In this document: piece after piece, positions 47,330 through 58,964 of the stretch
How positions within the stretch are numbered: position 1 is the stretch's first letter
How the letters are laid out: each line of letters opens with the position of its first letter
DNA from: Hymenolepis diminuta
Taxonomy: Eukaryota > Platyhelminthes > Cestoda > Cyclophyllidea > Hymenolepididae
Reading direction: 5' to 3'
DNA length: 64,000 nucleotides
NCBI GenBank assembly: GCA_900708905.1
Contig: CAADRB010000012.1
Coordinates: forward strand, 2,281,271 to 2,345,270
Position numbers and translations under genes: made by a program
The notes under the pieces: model-generated
What the model saw: the letters and a program-made list of their open reading frames with translations, nothing else
Database searches by the model: none
Told to the model about the DNA's origin: nothing

Positions 47330-47710
47330 ACTGAAATGTAAGAGTTAGCAAACAACCGTTCCCAAAAAGTAGAACACAAACAGTTGTATAGACCAAAGTG
47401 TATGGAACAAAACGGTGAGGATTCAAGCTAGTAAGAGAGATGAGGGGGAAGGAGCCGGTAGATGACAAACGCGTGTATGGGTGGAAATACAAAGACAGTT
47501 TGTGAGTCACTTGGGCAAGCACGCGTGTGAGGATGAGTGCAGGTGTACTTTTAATGAAACGGGGAAGGGGAAAAGGGGAAATTACTAAACACGTTTACAC
47601 ATAACAGGTAGGGGTTTTGAGTCGTAGGTATATAAAGGCGGAAAATCGACATTTTTCATAATGAATGCGAATTAAGGGTAATTTTGAAAGTGTATGGTTT
47701 TCTTTCAGTG
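47330..47710 (+). repeat. dispersed repeat R3, copy B, with TATA box
   Basis: Aligns with copy A. It includes GGTATATAAAGGCGGAAAA at about 47628, a canonical-looking TATA box, and ends near a TTTTCTTTCAG splice-acceptor-like site at 47698-47708. Copy A has CATAAAGG at the same place. Confidence 0.75.
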
Positions 47711-47757
47711 TGTTTCATGCAAGAGTCTAATTGGATAATTGGGTTACACTGACGCAC

Positions 47758-47973
47758 ATGTCTGAAATGGCATTTCTAATGTCATGTCATGCAGATGAAT
47801 TTATGTATGTGCGTGTCTGCTCGTTCGATCATTCATTAATTCTCATCTGCATAATTAGCGCCAAACTGGCGACGACGACATGGCTAATATTTAGATCGGT
47901 CTTTTCGCTCCCATTTTCTTTTTGGCCATATGAACGGTTTCTCGATTGTTTCGTGGGTATTAAAAAAGTCTAA
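47758..47973 (+). CDS. possible 71-residue membrane protein downstream of repeat R3
   Basis: From the ATG at 47758 the frame reads MSEMAFLMSCHADEFMYVRV, then a hydrophobic stretch (SLILICIISAKLATTTWLIF), and ends DCFVGIKKV, TAA. AATAAA overlaps the stop codon (TAATAAAAA). A TATA box inside the preceding repeat lies about 120 nt upstream, with a splice-acceptor-like site between. One or two membrane segments are likely. No family recognised. Confidence 0.3.
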   Translation: MSEMAFLMSCHADEFMYVRVCSFDHSLILICIISAKLATTTWLIFRSVFSLPFSFWPYERFLDCFVGIKKV

Positions 47974-48095
47974 TAAAAATCGAGTGATATTTGGTATATT
48001 AAGGGCATGTCTAATAGAATTATCCCATTGGAGTTTCTATTTCACTTCTAGCCAGCTGTGATAAAAATCGATGGTCTAAACTGGCACAGAATAGC

Positions 48096-48404
48096 GTGAA
48101 TTTTAAGGCAATTGTGATAGTTTCCGTCTTTTACTCTTCCTTCCCCAATTCGTTCCCCTACTATCTAATTTGTTTCAAGGTTGTCTGTCACCTTTTTCTT
48201 TCCTCTTTCCTTCCTCTCTCTTATGCAGGGGAAGGCAGGCTAAATAGGCTAGAAGTTGTTCTGACATCCATAAATTATTTTTGCGTGCGTTCGCCATTTG
48301 TTGTTTTGCACGATGATAAATGGCTGCTTTCGCGTGTGTCCGTGGATGCGCGTCCGATGAGTCACCCAATAAGCCTCACGCGTTCACTATCATTCATTCG
48401 TTAG
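48096..48404 (+). other. open stretch with a strong splice acceptor
   Basis: A 103-codon plus-strand frame that begins with GTG, not ATG. Inside it is an exceptionally good polypyrimidine tract and acceptor (CCTTCCTCTCTCTTATGCAG, ending at 48229) preceded by a possible donor at 48180. The exon behind it reads RLNRLEVVLTSINYFCVRSP. It may be part of a spliced gene whose first exon I cannot find. The sequence then contains two similar ACTCACCCAATA-type blocks (48358 and 48425). Confidence 0.25.
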
Positions 48405-49023
48405 TGCGTCCATGTTTCCAATTACTCACCCAATAGGCTGTGTGCGCGTGTTGTACCTACACAGTAAATCATTCAAATGCGTGCTTGTATTTCATGTGTC
48501 TTGTTAGTTAAAAGTAGATTGATGAGTCATTTGATTTACGTCTGCGCTTGTGAGATTTATGTGATACTAAGAGACTATTATAATGGATTATTCCTCTCTT
48601 TTTAGGTACTTCTTTTCACTTCATCGTCTCCTATCATCATCATCATCAGGGTCTATAAGTACTATTACTACTTTGTTTCTCTCTTTTTTCCAAACTATCT
48701 TACATGCGTGCACGCAGAAAACAAATTCTTAAGTCAGCGCCCAAATTGTACATAAAGCAACGGTGAACTTAAATATTTCTGGTTTGAACTCGCATCCTTC
48801 TTTGTTGTGTGTGCATCAGCACGTGGAAATTTCTTTCCCGCTCTCCTCCCCTCCCCCTCATCACATTTTCGGTCCCTTTTACGGCGAATATTGACGAAAG
48901 TACTATGACTGCACTGGTGTTCTGATTTAAATTAAAATGGGGTTATAGCCTGGCTACATTATATACTTTTGGGGTCAGGACCTTGCATTTAGTAGCTTTA
49001 CGCTTCCTATTCACCTTTTTCAG

Positions 49024-49224
49024 GTCAAGGCATATTACGGTGCTTCAGCCAAGATGGGATTTAGGATTCTAGGGGAAGGTCTCGGTTTCCTGAAACAGGA
49101 GTTGTGTTTAACCGACCCACTTAATGATTCATTGGCTGGGAGTGGTTTTTGTTCACTTTTTTGCACGTCGCGTCATGGTCGAGTTGGAAGTTGGATAGTT
49201 TCTACCATAGAGAAGTGTAGATAA
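49024..49224 (+). CDS. likely terminal exon of an unidentified gene
   Basis: Preceded by a strong acceptor (CACCTTTTTCAG) and open for 66 codons to a TAA at 49222 with AATAAA at 49225-49230. It reads VKAYYGASAKMGFRILGEGL then GFLKQELCLTDPLNDSLAGS, and ends VSTIEKCR. The frame is also open upstream to 48947. The internal ATG at 49054 would give 56 residues starting MGFRILGE. Composition is clearly protein-like and less AT-rich than its surroundings. No family recognised. It may join exons in the 46-48.4 kb stretch. Confidence 0.45.
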   Translation, partial: VKAYYGASAKMGFRILGEGLGFLKQELCLTDPLNDSLAGSGFCSLFCTSRHGRVGSWIVSTIEKCR

Positions 49225-49239
49225 AATAAACTGTTAAGA

Positions 49240-51190
49240 ATCTGGCCATCGCTAACTGTTGGTTCTAAGGAATGTGCATGATTTAAGAGACTTATGTCAA
49301 ATTGTGGGTGGATTACCATTAGCGATTAAAGAAGGGTGAATTATTTTGGCGCGGATGAAATACATAGTGTAAGTGTTGCCCATGGCGGTGCAGTTTAGTC
49401 ATGGAAAGCATCTGAATGGGCAGAACAACCGACGGGTCCAATTTGAAATGAAACGGAGAGGATCAGGAAGTGACAGGTAATGAAATCAGTGAATGAACTT
49501 TTGTTCCGTAGACTTCATTACAGACAATCAAGTGGTTTTGAGGAAAGCTAGCTTTGGTTTGTTTGAGACCCTATCATTTTAAATGAAACAATGGATTTTA
49601 TAGAGTAGATTGTGATCAATTAATCAAACTGAGAAAACTAAATTTTAACTTCCCAGCAATAAAGTATTAAAGCTCTAAAAGATCAAAATTCGCTTATTAG
49701 GAACCGAAATGTTTCTAAGTATTGAGAAAATAATTGAGCTATCAAGCGTTAGAAGTTGTCGGGATGGACAAATAACTCGTTTACGTGAATAAGCTAAAAT
49801 TATATCAAACATAGGTGAATTTGCTATTAATCTGAAACTAGGACTGCTGTTTCATCAATTATTTTCAATTTATTCAAGCTAAATCGACCAATTCACTGAA
49901 TTTGGTTTAAGTAAATTAGTTTCACACATACTGTGATAAAAACTCTCATGTTCAAAGTATAAAATACTTCACTTAGGCTTAATACACCGTAAAAGAATAT
50001 TCTGGCTTAAACGAAGAAAAATTAATATTTCATATGTGTAAATATAGAGAAACACCTGGTGAAGGAAAAAACCGAAATCACACTCTTGTAGGCGCATAGA
50101 AAATCTTCTAAATGTCGAGTGTACAGAGCTCTCTTTTGTGGACAGCCTACGATCTACTGAATCATATTAAGAACACCGATGGAAATACTCAAGAAGGATT
50201 GTAGCAAAGAACGCAGTAACTATTGAAAGATAAGACTGAGAAAGTTAGAGCGAGATGAAACAGCAAGCAAGATTATTAAGACTGAAATAGAACTATCTCA
50301 ATTTCAGAATCATTAATTTTGTCTGGGAGAAGGTAGTCTGTCCCGTTTTTTCACTTGTCAAAATTGTCAAAGGTTTTGTTCCCTCTCTTCGAATTCACTT
50401 TATCATCATCACTTTCAGCGTCTGCTATCCATCCAGGGATGGGGCATTTTGGAATATCAAATGAATTGAGGTGATGAAATTTGTTACTGGAAGTCAAGAA
50501 TAGGATTAGGTGATTATGAAAGCGTCAGAAATTTCTTATTAATTTCACCACATAATAGGTTCATTATTCAAATTATAGTTTGCTAAAGGGCAGTGTATTT
50601 TTGTGGGCAATAACTTTCACGGATTTCGAATAATTTATCAATAATAGAGTGTGAAGGTTTCATAAATCAAGTTAGTGCAACTAAAGCTAATTAATTTAAA
50701 TAGAATTAATTAATATTTTGAACACGGTTGCAAAACTTAATTAGAACTACCAGTGCAAAACACTGAGGTTATTTTTATAATTTGATTAAATCAAAATTTA
50801 GATTTAGATTAATTGAATAATAGGATTAATCGAAAAATAAGAAACCGAAGGAAAGCGATAAGCGAATTAAAATGGCTTTAACCTCTAGCCTTCTTTTAGG
50901 AAAGCTGTTATGAAGATATCTTAGCCTAATAATATTGAATTTCTACAAATCTAAAGTATATGGTGACTCCAAAACAACTTTATTATGAATCCTCGTTCAG
51001 ATTAACTCTCAAAAATAAAAGAGGCCTGCATACCTCTCATTAGTGATATGTGGGTATGGCATCCACTGGGGGAAAGTGCGTCGTCCAGCTCGAGACAGAG
51101 CAAGTACGAAGGCCCAAGCATCCACCCTACCCCATTGTTAGGTCTTAAAGCTAAGAATATGTTTATTACATCAGTATAATGAAAAAATAT
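49240..51190. other. AT-rich intergenic stretch
   Basis: No gene recognised. A GC-richer block at about 51020-51130 (GTGCGTCGTCCAGCTCGAGA) stands out but has no identifiable content. Confidence 0.45.
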
Positions 51191-51200
51191 AAATTAGTAA

Positions 51201-51536
51201 ATGAAATTTTTTTCTGTGAAGCTCAAATTTTTAGCCCTTTATTTTCAACAGTTAATTACACATTTAAATTCAGGGTTAGTTTTCAAAGGAATTAGAATTT
51301 TCTGTAGTTTAGTATTAAAACAATCTATATTCCACTTTTTAAATAGAAATTCTGCGAAAAACAGCAGCAGTAGTAGACATCGTCAACGTCTGAAAAATTT
51401 GAGTCGTCACGTAGGGACGTTCCGTCTAGACTTGAAGGCCACCTCTCTTTCTTCTCCCGCCCCCTTCTCCCCTTCCCATTCTAGTTGGGATCAAACACAT
51501 TATTTATTTGGTTTGCGTCCACTGCTGCAGAAATAA
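51201..51536 (+). CDS. possible 111-residue orphan protein
   Basis: True ATG start: MKFFSVKLKFLALYFQQLIT, a leader-like hydrophobic N-terminus. A basic serine-rich part (SAKNSSSSRHRQRLKNLSRH) and a Ser/Pro stretch encoded by a pyrimidine-rich tract follow. The last part may be non-coding polypyrimidine DNA read by chance. Confidence 0.25.
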   Translation: MKFFSVKLKFLALYFQQLITHLNSGLVFKGIRIFCSLVLKQSIFHFLNRNSAKNSSSSRHRQRLKNLSRHVGTFRLDLKATSLSSPAPFSPSHSSWDQTHYLFGLRPLLQK

Positions 51537-51676
51537 CTGATGGAACAGAATATTGTTTTTGTTAATGGAAAATGGTAGAGCTAACTATTACAGTGAAATT
51601 TAAATAGCCAACCAATAAAAAAGATTAATCATTACTGAATAGCGGTTTAACGTTTGCGGAGAACTTTTAAATCAGA

Positions 51677-51705
51677 TATACATTGTATGGATGGTACAAT
51701 GTATA
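51677..51705. repeat. perfect 11-bp inverted repeat (hairpin)
   Basis: TATACATTGTA, a 7-nt spacer (TGGATGG), and TACAATGTATA. The sequence TGGTACAATGTA recurs at 51740-51751 within a (TTATTAAA)-type duplicated stretch. Purpose unknown. Confidence 0.7.
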
Positions 51706-51759
51706 TTATTAAATTATTATTAATAAATTAAATTATTAAATGGTACAATGTAGGAAACA

Positions 51760-54110
51760 ATATATACAAGATTTTAATTTTTACGCTCAGGTTAGTGCGG
51801 TCTATGATGTGTTTTCTCAGAATTCAAGTCCAGAAACTCATATTAGTTCATTACCATTAATGATATTTTAATATAACAAACTTTTACAAAGAAGTAAAAC
51901 TTCATTTGGAAGCATTTTGAATATATTTAATATATTTATGAACTGAATGTCTTAGGTAATCACAACCATAGTAAACTTTTAAGTATGAGAAATGGGGAAA
52001 TTTTATAGTTTTGAATTTCTTTACTTTTAGAAAAATTCTACATTCAAATGAAACAATCTATATGGAAGCTAAATTGCTATATAGGCCAAATTTCTCGTCC
52101 AAATTCCCCCGCATGTTCCTCGTATATTCGGTGAATAAATTTTCAAAATGTTTTACAGATATCCAAAGCATACTTATCTTATCTTTCCTTTGCATTTGAG
52201 AGAGGCCATAGAATCGCAAATTGAATTAGTCCATGTGGGATTAAATGATTATATGTTTCCTCCCTTGGTGATTTGCACTTTTCAGAACTAAGTAAAGCTT
52301 TGCAAATAAGTCACTTTGAGTTTACACAAATTCAAGTAGAGAAAATATTCCAGGAACACGATTTCACAATTATATATGTTCAGTAACCATGGCTCTCTTC
52401 AACAAATACAAGTGAATAGAAGTGTGTAATAAAGTCAATAGTTGTACCTAATGTGAATTCCGGAAGCATTAGGCTGCTTTATTTCTCATAAGGTGTACAA
52501 TTCATACTATAATACCCAAATGTTCCGCAGTTCAGTTTTCATGTTTCAGTTACATCATGTTCAGAACTTGCTGATCGATAAATTAATTGAACAGTCCATC
52601 GTGTCACGTTACCTCAGGCCTACCTTCTAACGGCCATTTTAACATAGCAGAGCTCACTAAGAGGTCCCTTAGGTCCTAATAATGAAAAGGAATTATTCTA
52701 TGATGTTAAGGGTTTTCTCTCACTCCCATTCATGTCCTTCCTGCATTTTGATGTATTTTTTGGTAATTTTTTGATCACTAATGGGCTTCATTCAAAATTA
52801 ACTATGCTTTTCACATGTGATCGAAGCAAATCTTAAAATGCCAACCTAACAGTTAACGGTTTAATCGTCTAGCTTTTAATATGGTTTGAAACGTTAAGAT
52901 ATATGGCGTTTAAATGCATCGCACTTACATTTACTTTTCACTTCTTTACAACTCATGACGACATGAAAATATTCAATTTAAGGAAACAAAACAAATGCTT
53001 TAAGTCACAAATCATGACTTCATGTGAGTGCTGTCTTAAAATTAGCCTTCTCGTAGTATTCTGGAAATCTTTAGGTCTGCCATCTGCTTCTGTGAAAAAG
53101 TCATAATAGAAGGTTGGCTCAATGTAGACCTCCATTAAGGTAGTCTTTGACTTCAATCACCACTGTTCAGTGGGACATCTTCCTTTCAGGATAAATGCCA
53201 TTATTAAATAATAGATGAAAGTTTTACTTAAAGTTATAATCACTGTTGGAAATTGTACTTGAGGTGCTTTGAAGAACACTGAGGTTTGGGTTCAATTTGC
53301 ACCATCGTAATCCCTATGAATTTCACAATTAAATCACTCTAATTGCATTATCCGTTAGCAGTCAAGTTTCATATAAAAGCCAGATATCAATCTTAATTTT
53401 AGGAAAAAATTGCCGTACTACTGCTTTAATAATGTGTTATAAAATTAATTCAGACACCTCAAACTTTTTCTATTTTCACTAAGAAACTGTCTATTCATGA
53501 CGAGCTAAGTATCTAAGAGACTGAGACATGATATGCATTATTCATGAAATATTTTATATATAAAAATCAATTATCATTATAGTAAGGTATATTTCATGCC
53601 TTAACATTTATTAAACTGATTTGATAAATGAAAATGAAGTTTTTTACTAGATTGAAGGGTTTTAATTACATTCATTCTCAAGAAGGATAAATAGAAATTA
53701 AAATAAAATTGAATCCAGTTGGTAAGGCTATTTTAGGAGCTCGGCAAAAGTAAGTTAGATGTCCTCTCACAAAATTAATGACTTCCCTAAAGGCTAACAG
53801 GAAGCAACTTCCTTTTACAAATGAGAGGACCGAAAGTTAAGTTGGGCCATGCGCATATTGGATAAGAGGAAGAAACAGGGAAAAAATTGGAAAGTAGAAT
53901 CATTGCTGTGACAAACAGCGAATTAAGGTACACCAAGAGTAGTTTACTGTTTTGCGTCCTTTGATTCTCAGAGGAAAAACAATCATCTGACGACAAAGGC
54001 GGCCTAGTTTGTGTGCCAATATGTGCGTTCGACAGAGTGTTACTAACTGAATAGACTAGTTGAGAGCTCTTGAAATGATCTAATTCTTCCTCAATACAGT
54101 CAGAGCACCC
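51760..54110. other. AT-rich intergenic stretch
   Basis: No convincing gene; frames of 60-70 codons at 52011, 52903 and 53787 have no supporting signal. Confidence 0.45.
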
Positions 54111-54123
54111 ATGCTACTTTCGG

Positions 54124-54470
54124 CTATAAGAATAGAGTTTTTCCGGAATGAATATGATAAAACTCCCTATTTATTTTACTGGTCAGTCGGCCCAGAACAC
54201 GTCGGATTTGGATAACATTCTGAACTTCAAACACATTTAGTCTTGACAGATAGAATTCCTTTAATTTTACTTTCGACCTAGTGATGATGTTAGCACTCGG
54301 TTGAGAAGATAAATTGTGGGAGTTCCAAAGAAATGAATACCTCTCATTAACCAAAAAATTATTAAATTTAGTGAATTTTATGGAAGGCAAGTTGGTTGGA
54401 TCATCATTCACCAACTCCTTGGTAAAATTATGATCAAGAGAGGAGTTTAAAAATGCAATTCTGAATAAAG
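54124..54470 (-). CDS. orphan open frame, about 115 codons
   Basis: Open from a TAA near 54472 to the stop at 54124, with no early ATG. It reads ALFRIAFLNSSLDHNFTKEL, NDDPTNLPSIKFTKFNNFLV and, near the end, EVQNVIQIRRVLGRLTSKIN. The length in AT-rich DNA and the composition suggest an exon or a mobile-element fragment. No domain recognised. Confidence 0.3.
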
Positions 54471-54479
54471 CTTATGGCA

Positions 54480-57400
54480 AACCATAATAAGTACCCGAAA
54501 AGAAAGGAAGACCTGCTCTTGTGTTTAGGAAATTTAATGAAAAACTTACAATAATTAACTCCTAACACCATATACCCCATCCTTTTGCCCTGAGTGTTTA
54601 ATTTATGCATCTCCTTGTCCCACTAACGAAATGCATACTGACACTATAAGTAATATATATTTTTGAAATACAACTCGATCACAAAAAATAGGTATGAAAT
54701 CACCGTTTAAATGAAATGAAGTTCATAAAATCGAATAATCTTTCGTGCTTTGCGGTGGAATTCATTAATTAACACACTTCCTCTTTCTTTTTGTGAGAAA
54801 ACAATTGATTCTTATGTTCTATAGTTTGGAAATCAGTATTTCACCTTATTTCAATTTTTAGTAAATTAGGTTGGAAAAAATACAACAAAAATTCTTTGTA
54901 ACCGTGTTATTTCCTTTTAATTCGACTGCATAAGATTCCTTTATTTCACGTATACTTAAGATGTTTTTTGAGTCTTGGTTTAATTTTAATTTAAAAGGAC
55001 TATTTTGATTTTGAGTGTGAATATCATATCAATTACTGTTACCATAACAACAAAGCAGTTTGAAACAGATTGGATAATCTTATTTTTGGAGGATAATTTT
55101 GAAACGAAAGTGGACAAAGTTGTTATCAACAAAGCCGACATAAAAAGGCAAAGTCAATCTAGTTGTTTAAATCAGTTGAAAAGCATCGCGATCTGGCTAA
55201 AGATCAATTCGACAAAATATTTTATTTGCTTGCGTGAAATAGAGAGTTGAAATCGTTCGTCTTAAATCCATTGCATACGTTTGCGATTTTGTGAATTTAC
55301 TGAGAGGCTCCTTAATATAAACAAAAGCCTATAAATAATTTGGTCGAAAATTAATTAATTGCTGCATTTAAATTACCTTTGCTAGTTTCATCTACCTACC
55401 CATGGCTGTAAGAAGACACAAATGAAGCAAAGTGGCACGACCAACCAATCAATTAATCAACTGATTAACAAGCTCTGGTTATCACGAACTTGAACTCCTT
55501 CAGGTTATTCAGGGATCAAATCACAGAAATTGAGTTTCGGGACATTCGGATATTGCCGTCAGAATTCGGATAAAATAAGACAATTCTCATTATGGCTTCA
55601 TTACATACTTATTTTCTATCTGCGACTTCATCTTTTACAAGAATATTTTGCTCTTTCGTGTGTTCAGTTGCTATTCCATAAACAAAACTTGCAAGAGTCT
55701 CTTACATTGTCATAGTTAATAAGAGTAGATTTTAATCAAATCACTAGAAGAAAGGAGAATTAAATAGTAAGATATCCATCCTTAAAAAAGCATTCCTTTT
55801 AGTTCTAATGACCTATCTAATTCAAAATATTTGATGTCATTAATGTGAAGGCTGTAGAAAGGAAAATTATATTCAAGGTCGCTTTTTCACGAATGGGGGA
55901 TTTTTCTGTTATTATGTATTTCACAAACCACACCTAAATCGTTTCAATGAAAAAGATTATGTCCATTTCAAATTGCACAAGTTTAAAACTTATTTAGCTT
56001 ACGCCATGCAATATAAACATTATAACCCATAATTCTACGATCATCCCAACATTGTTTTAAGACTTTGATATCCGACGGAGGCAGGCTGCTGCACTTTCGT
56101 CTAACAAGCCCAAAATTTTCATTATTTTGCCCTCTGAAAAGCGTCTGCTATTTTAGAAGAAGGGCACGAGAGTAATGTTTTTGTGAGAGGACTGGGCCAG
56201 AAAAGGCAACGCTCGAAAAATTGTTTTTCCTCTCTGTCTGACAGCCAGTGTGTGGATGTCTGAGATGCTGAAAGAGCAAAACAAATTCTTCAATAGTTAG
56301 GCGAAATTAAAAGTCGATTTTGTATTTGCTCACTGAAATGCTACCTAGTTTAGATAAATTTCTGTGATTAAATATGTGGAAATGGGAAATTTTGCAACAT
56401 TTACCATCTACAAAACGTATGGCAAACAAGTTTTTACCTAATCTTATTCATCCCATCACCTGTCACAGAAGTTGGTAACCAATTTTTGGACAAATCCAGT
56501 TTTCACATGAGATTTCAGCGTGCGAAATTGTGGGCTCTTTTTTGTTTATTTCAGTAGTATTTTAAGGTACCAGTGGCTAAAATTACTGAATGATAATTGC
56601 GTTCTCCTGCGCGAATGCGAGTCTTCGAGTTTTAACTTCTAAAGTGGATGAATCCTCAACGACATGTGCAATTTCTCGGTCAATTTTCGTGCCTATTGAC
56701 CCATTTTTTAAAGCTCCATTCAAGTGTTATTTTGCTCAATTTACAGATATTTAAATCGAGTTTCATCAGCTCACATTTCTGGTTGACCATCTGAAGTACT
56801 GTTTTGACAAAAATGGGTCTTATTCCCTGGAGGATGGCTATTTTACATAGACTGTTCCCATTTTCCCAAAATCGTAAACAAAATGACTTATTATGGTTTT
56901 ATTAATTACCGAATAAATCAAATCCTGATGACTTTTCAAAAGTGAGCGAATAATTGGCTGGGGCATTTTGACCCGTTGACTTTTTAACAGGGCGGTAATA
57001 ACGGCGCAATCAAGTGAATGACAGAAATTACTCATCTGTTAATCAAGAGTCCGCCATTCGATTTTTTGGACAATGTCAGCTTCTGGACAGAGGTCCATTC
57101 ACGTAGATTTTCGGTGAAGGAAAAATCGCTATTACTTGATTTTAAACGGTAGAATGAAGAACTAAACTTGTGCTGATTTTTTTATATCGAACGGGCATGA
57201 AACAAGAATGTTATTTGTTTAATAAACGTCTGAAAGTGTACCATGTTTAGTACCATCTCTTTAGTAAACATCTTTCTTTTATCGTCTCACACTGATTGTT
57301 GATGAATAAATTGGGATTTTGCAGCCAGATTTAAATCAGTTCTGCTCTTCAATTGCTATGATTTTATAAATTTTAGAAGTACTCATTCTAATTTTCTTCC

Positions 57401-58190
57401 GCGAAAGCCATTCTTGACATCACAAACCTTATTTAGCGACCCGTTTATTCACTGAAAGCCATTCAATATCAAAATCTTAAAACTGGATAGGACTTAACAG
57501 AGGATAGTTTAGTCGATGTGAAATAACTGAGAATCATATCATTTTTTCACTTCAGAGTTATGAAGATGGAAGAGGTACCACAACGGTCTTTCTATTCAGA
57601 ACCAAATTCATCAATGCCCCCTCTTCGGTTCCTCCAATAAATGCAGTATGCAATGATAGGCATCTCAATGTCCAACTTTTATTTCTGATACGAATGCCTC
57701 TTGGTTAGATTTATCAATGGAACATACTCTTATCTATAAGATAAAGGGCCGTCTGCGAACTCCCGACCAATGATTATTAATGGTGGAACTCAGATTATAA
57801 TACAGGAAGAATAACAAACCGGACCCCAAATCTATTTGAGCGGGCTTCACTGAATCGCTTTGACTTGAATAGCGTAACTAAGCTTCTCTATTTAAAATTT
57901 CAAGGGATTGTCTCCTCTGATTTCGCGAGAATAAACAACTTAGTGACTTACGAAAAGACTATGATGTAAATCCTTGATCACAACTATTTGTGTCTTATCA
58001 GAAATTCTAAACTCTAATTATTGGAGTCTTAGAGCTGAAACCTATGCATTCTCCGATTCAGACAGTAAGATAAATGTGTCACCCGTCATCCCTTTCCTTA
58101 ATTCTATGTATTTAAAACCTGTAGCATTCCGCCATGCTGTTTCATGACTCTGCGCTACTCTAATTGTCAGATAATTATTTTAATGGTTGC
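54480..58190. other. AT-rich intergenic stretch
   Basis: No gene recognised. A copy of the short dispersed motif lies at 55372-55420. Confidence 0.45.
55372..55420 (+). repeat. short dispersed motif, copy 3
   Basis: CCTTTGCTAGTTTCATCTAC followed by CTACCCATGGCTGTAAGAAG; same consensus as the copies at 28838 and 33043. Confidence 0.55.
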
Positions 58191-58222
58191 TCATTGAATG
58201 CAAAGTCAGTTAACTCCCTCAC

Positions 58223-58505
58223 CACACCTTAATTCGTCCTGTTTGTCACAACTGGAGTTCCAATCGCTCAGCCCTGACGCTTGTTCCTTTTCCTTCATAT
58301 CCCCCATTCCTCTTCCTCCTGCTTCCTCTTTCCCTTTTACGAATGTCCAGTACGCCAGTAGCCTAACCCAGCCCCTGGTCTCTAGATTTTAGTAGGGCTC
58401 TTACATTCTCTTACCCTTTGGGAAGACCATTAGCTATAGTAAAGGGATATCTATAGGCCTAATCTAGTGGGGCTCTTAAATTAACTTTACTGATCGGAAT
58501 AATTG
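58223..58505 (+). repeat. pyrimidine-rich dispersed repeat, copy 2
   Basis: Partner of 24988-25258: CTTAATTCGTCC...TCACAACT head, pyrimidine-rich middle, and tail TAGGCCTAATCTAGTGGGGC then TTAACTTTACTGATC. A 64-codon frame inside it is a chance frame. Confidence 0.6.
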
Positions 58506-58527
58506 CTATTTTAAACACTTCTGTCTT

Positions 58528-58962
58528 TTGTATTTTATTAAGAACTTTTTAATAACAATTACTGATATCTATTTTCAAAGACGGCTAGTAAATTCCGTAT
58601 ATTCAGTAGGAAAAGAAGTTGAAAATGTTACACGCGCCTGTAAAGAAACATCTGTAGCAGTAGCCGTAAATTTTGTCCGTATGTGCGTAAGACGCCCCAT
58701 AAAAATGATGGAAGTCGCCGTTATCAGACACAGGCGGACAGACAACTCATTTGTCATTCTCCGTGCGCTGCGTGCGTCCGTTCTCTCCCACCAGCGGACA
58801 ATTTTTATGGTCTGGCCACCATTGTGTGTCTGTCTAGTTAGCCCATCACTGCCCCCTCCTTGTCTAGCCACTCCTCTCACAAAGTCGGGTAGAAAAAGTT
58901 CAGCGGTAGCGTTAAATCATTCTGTGGTGGTATTTTTTTTGTCCGTACAAGATGTGTGTTAA
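58528..58962 (+). other. GC-richer stretch open on both strands
   Basis: A 144-codon plus-strand frame without an ATG start and a 101-codon minus-strand frame (58575-58880) overlap. The plus reading has RLVNSVYSVGKEVENVTRA then many Val/Arg-rich segments. The minus reading starts MRGVARQGGGSDGLTRQTHN from a real ATG. Neither has a recognisable domain, and the DNA is rich in TGTCTGTC and GCGTGCGTCC blocks typical of simple repeats. Probably not coding. Confidence 0.2.
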
Positions 58963-58964
58963 CT

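Noticed and set aside
58575..58962. Long overlapping frames on both strands
   Set aside because: Simple-repeat-like GTCTGTC and GCGTGCGTCC blocks explain the openness; no splice or polyadenylation context.
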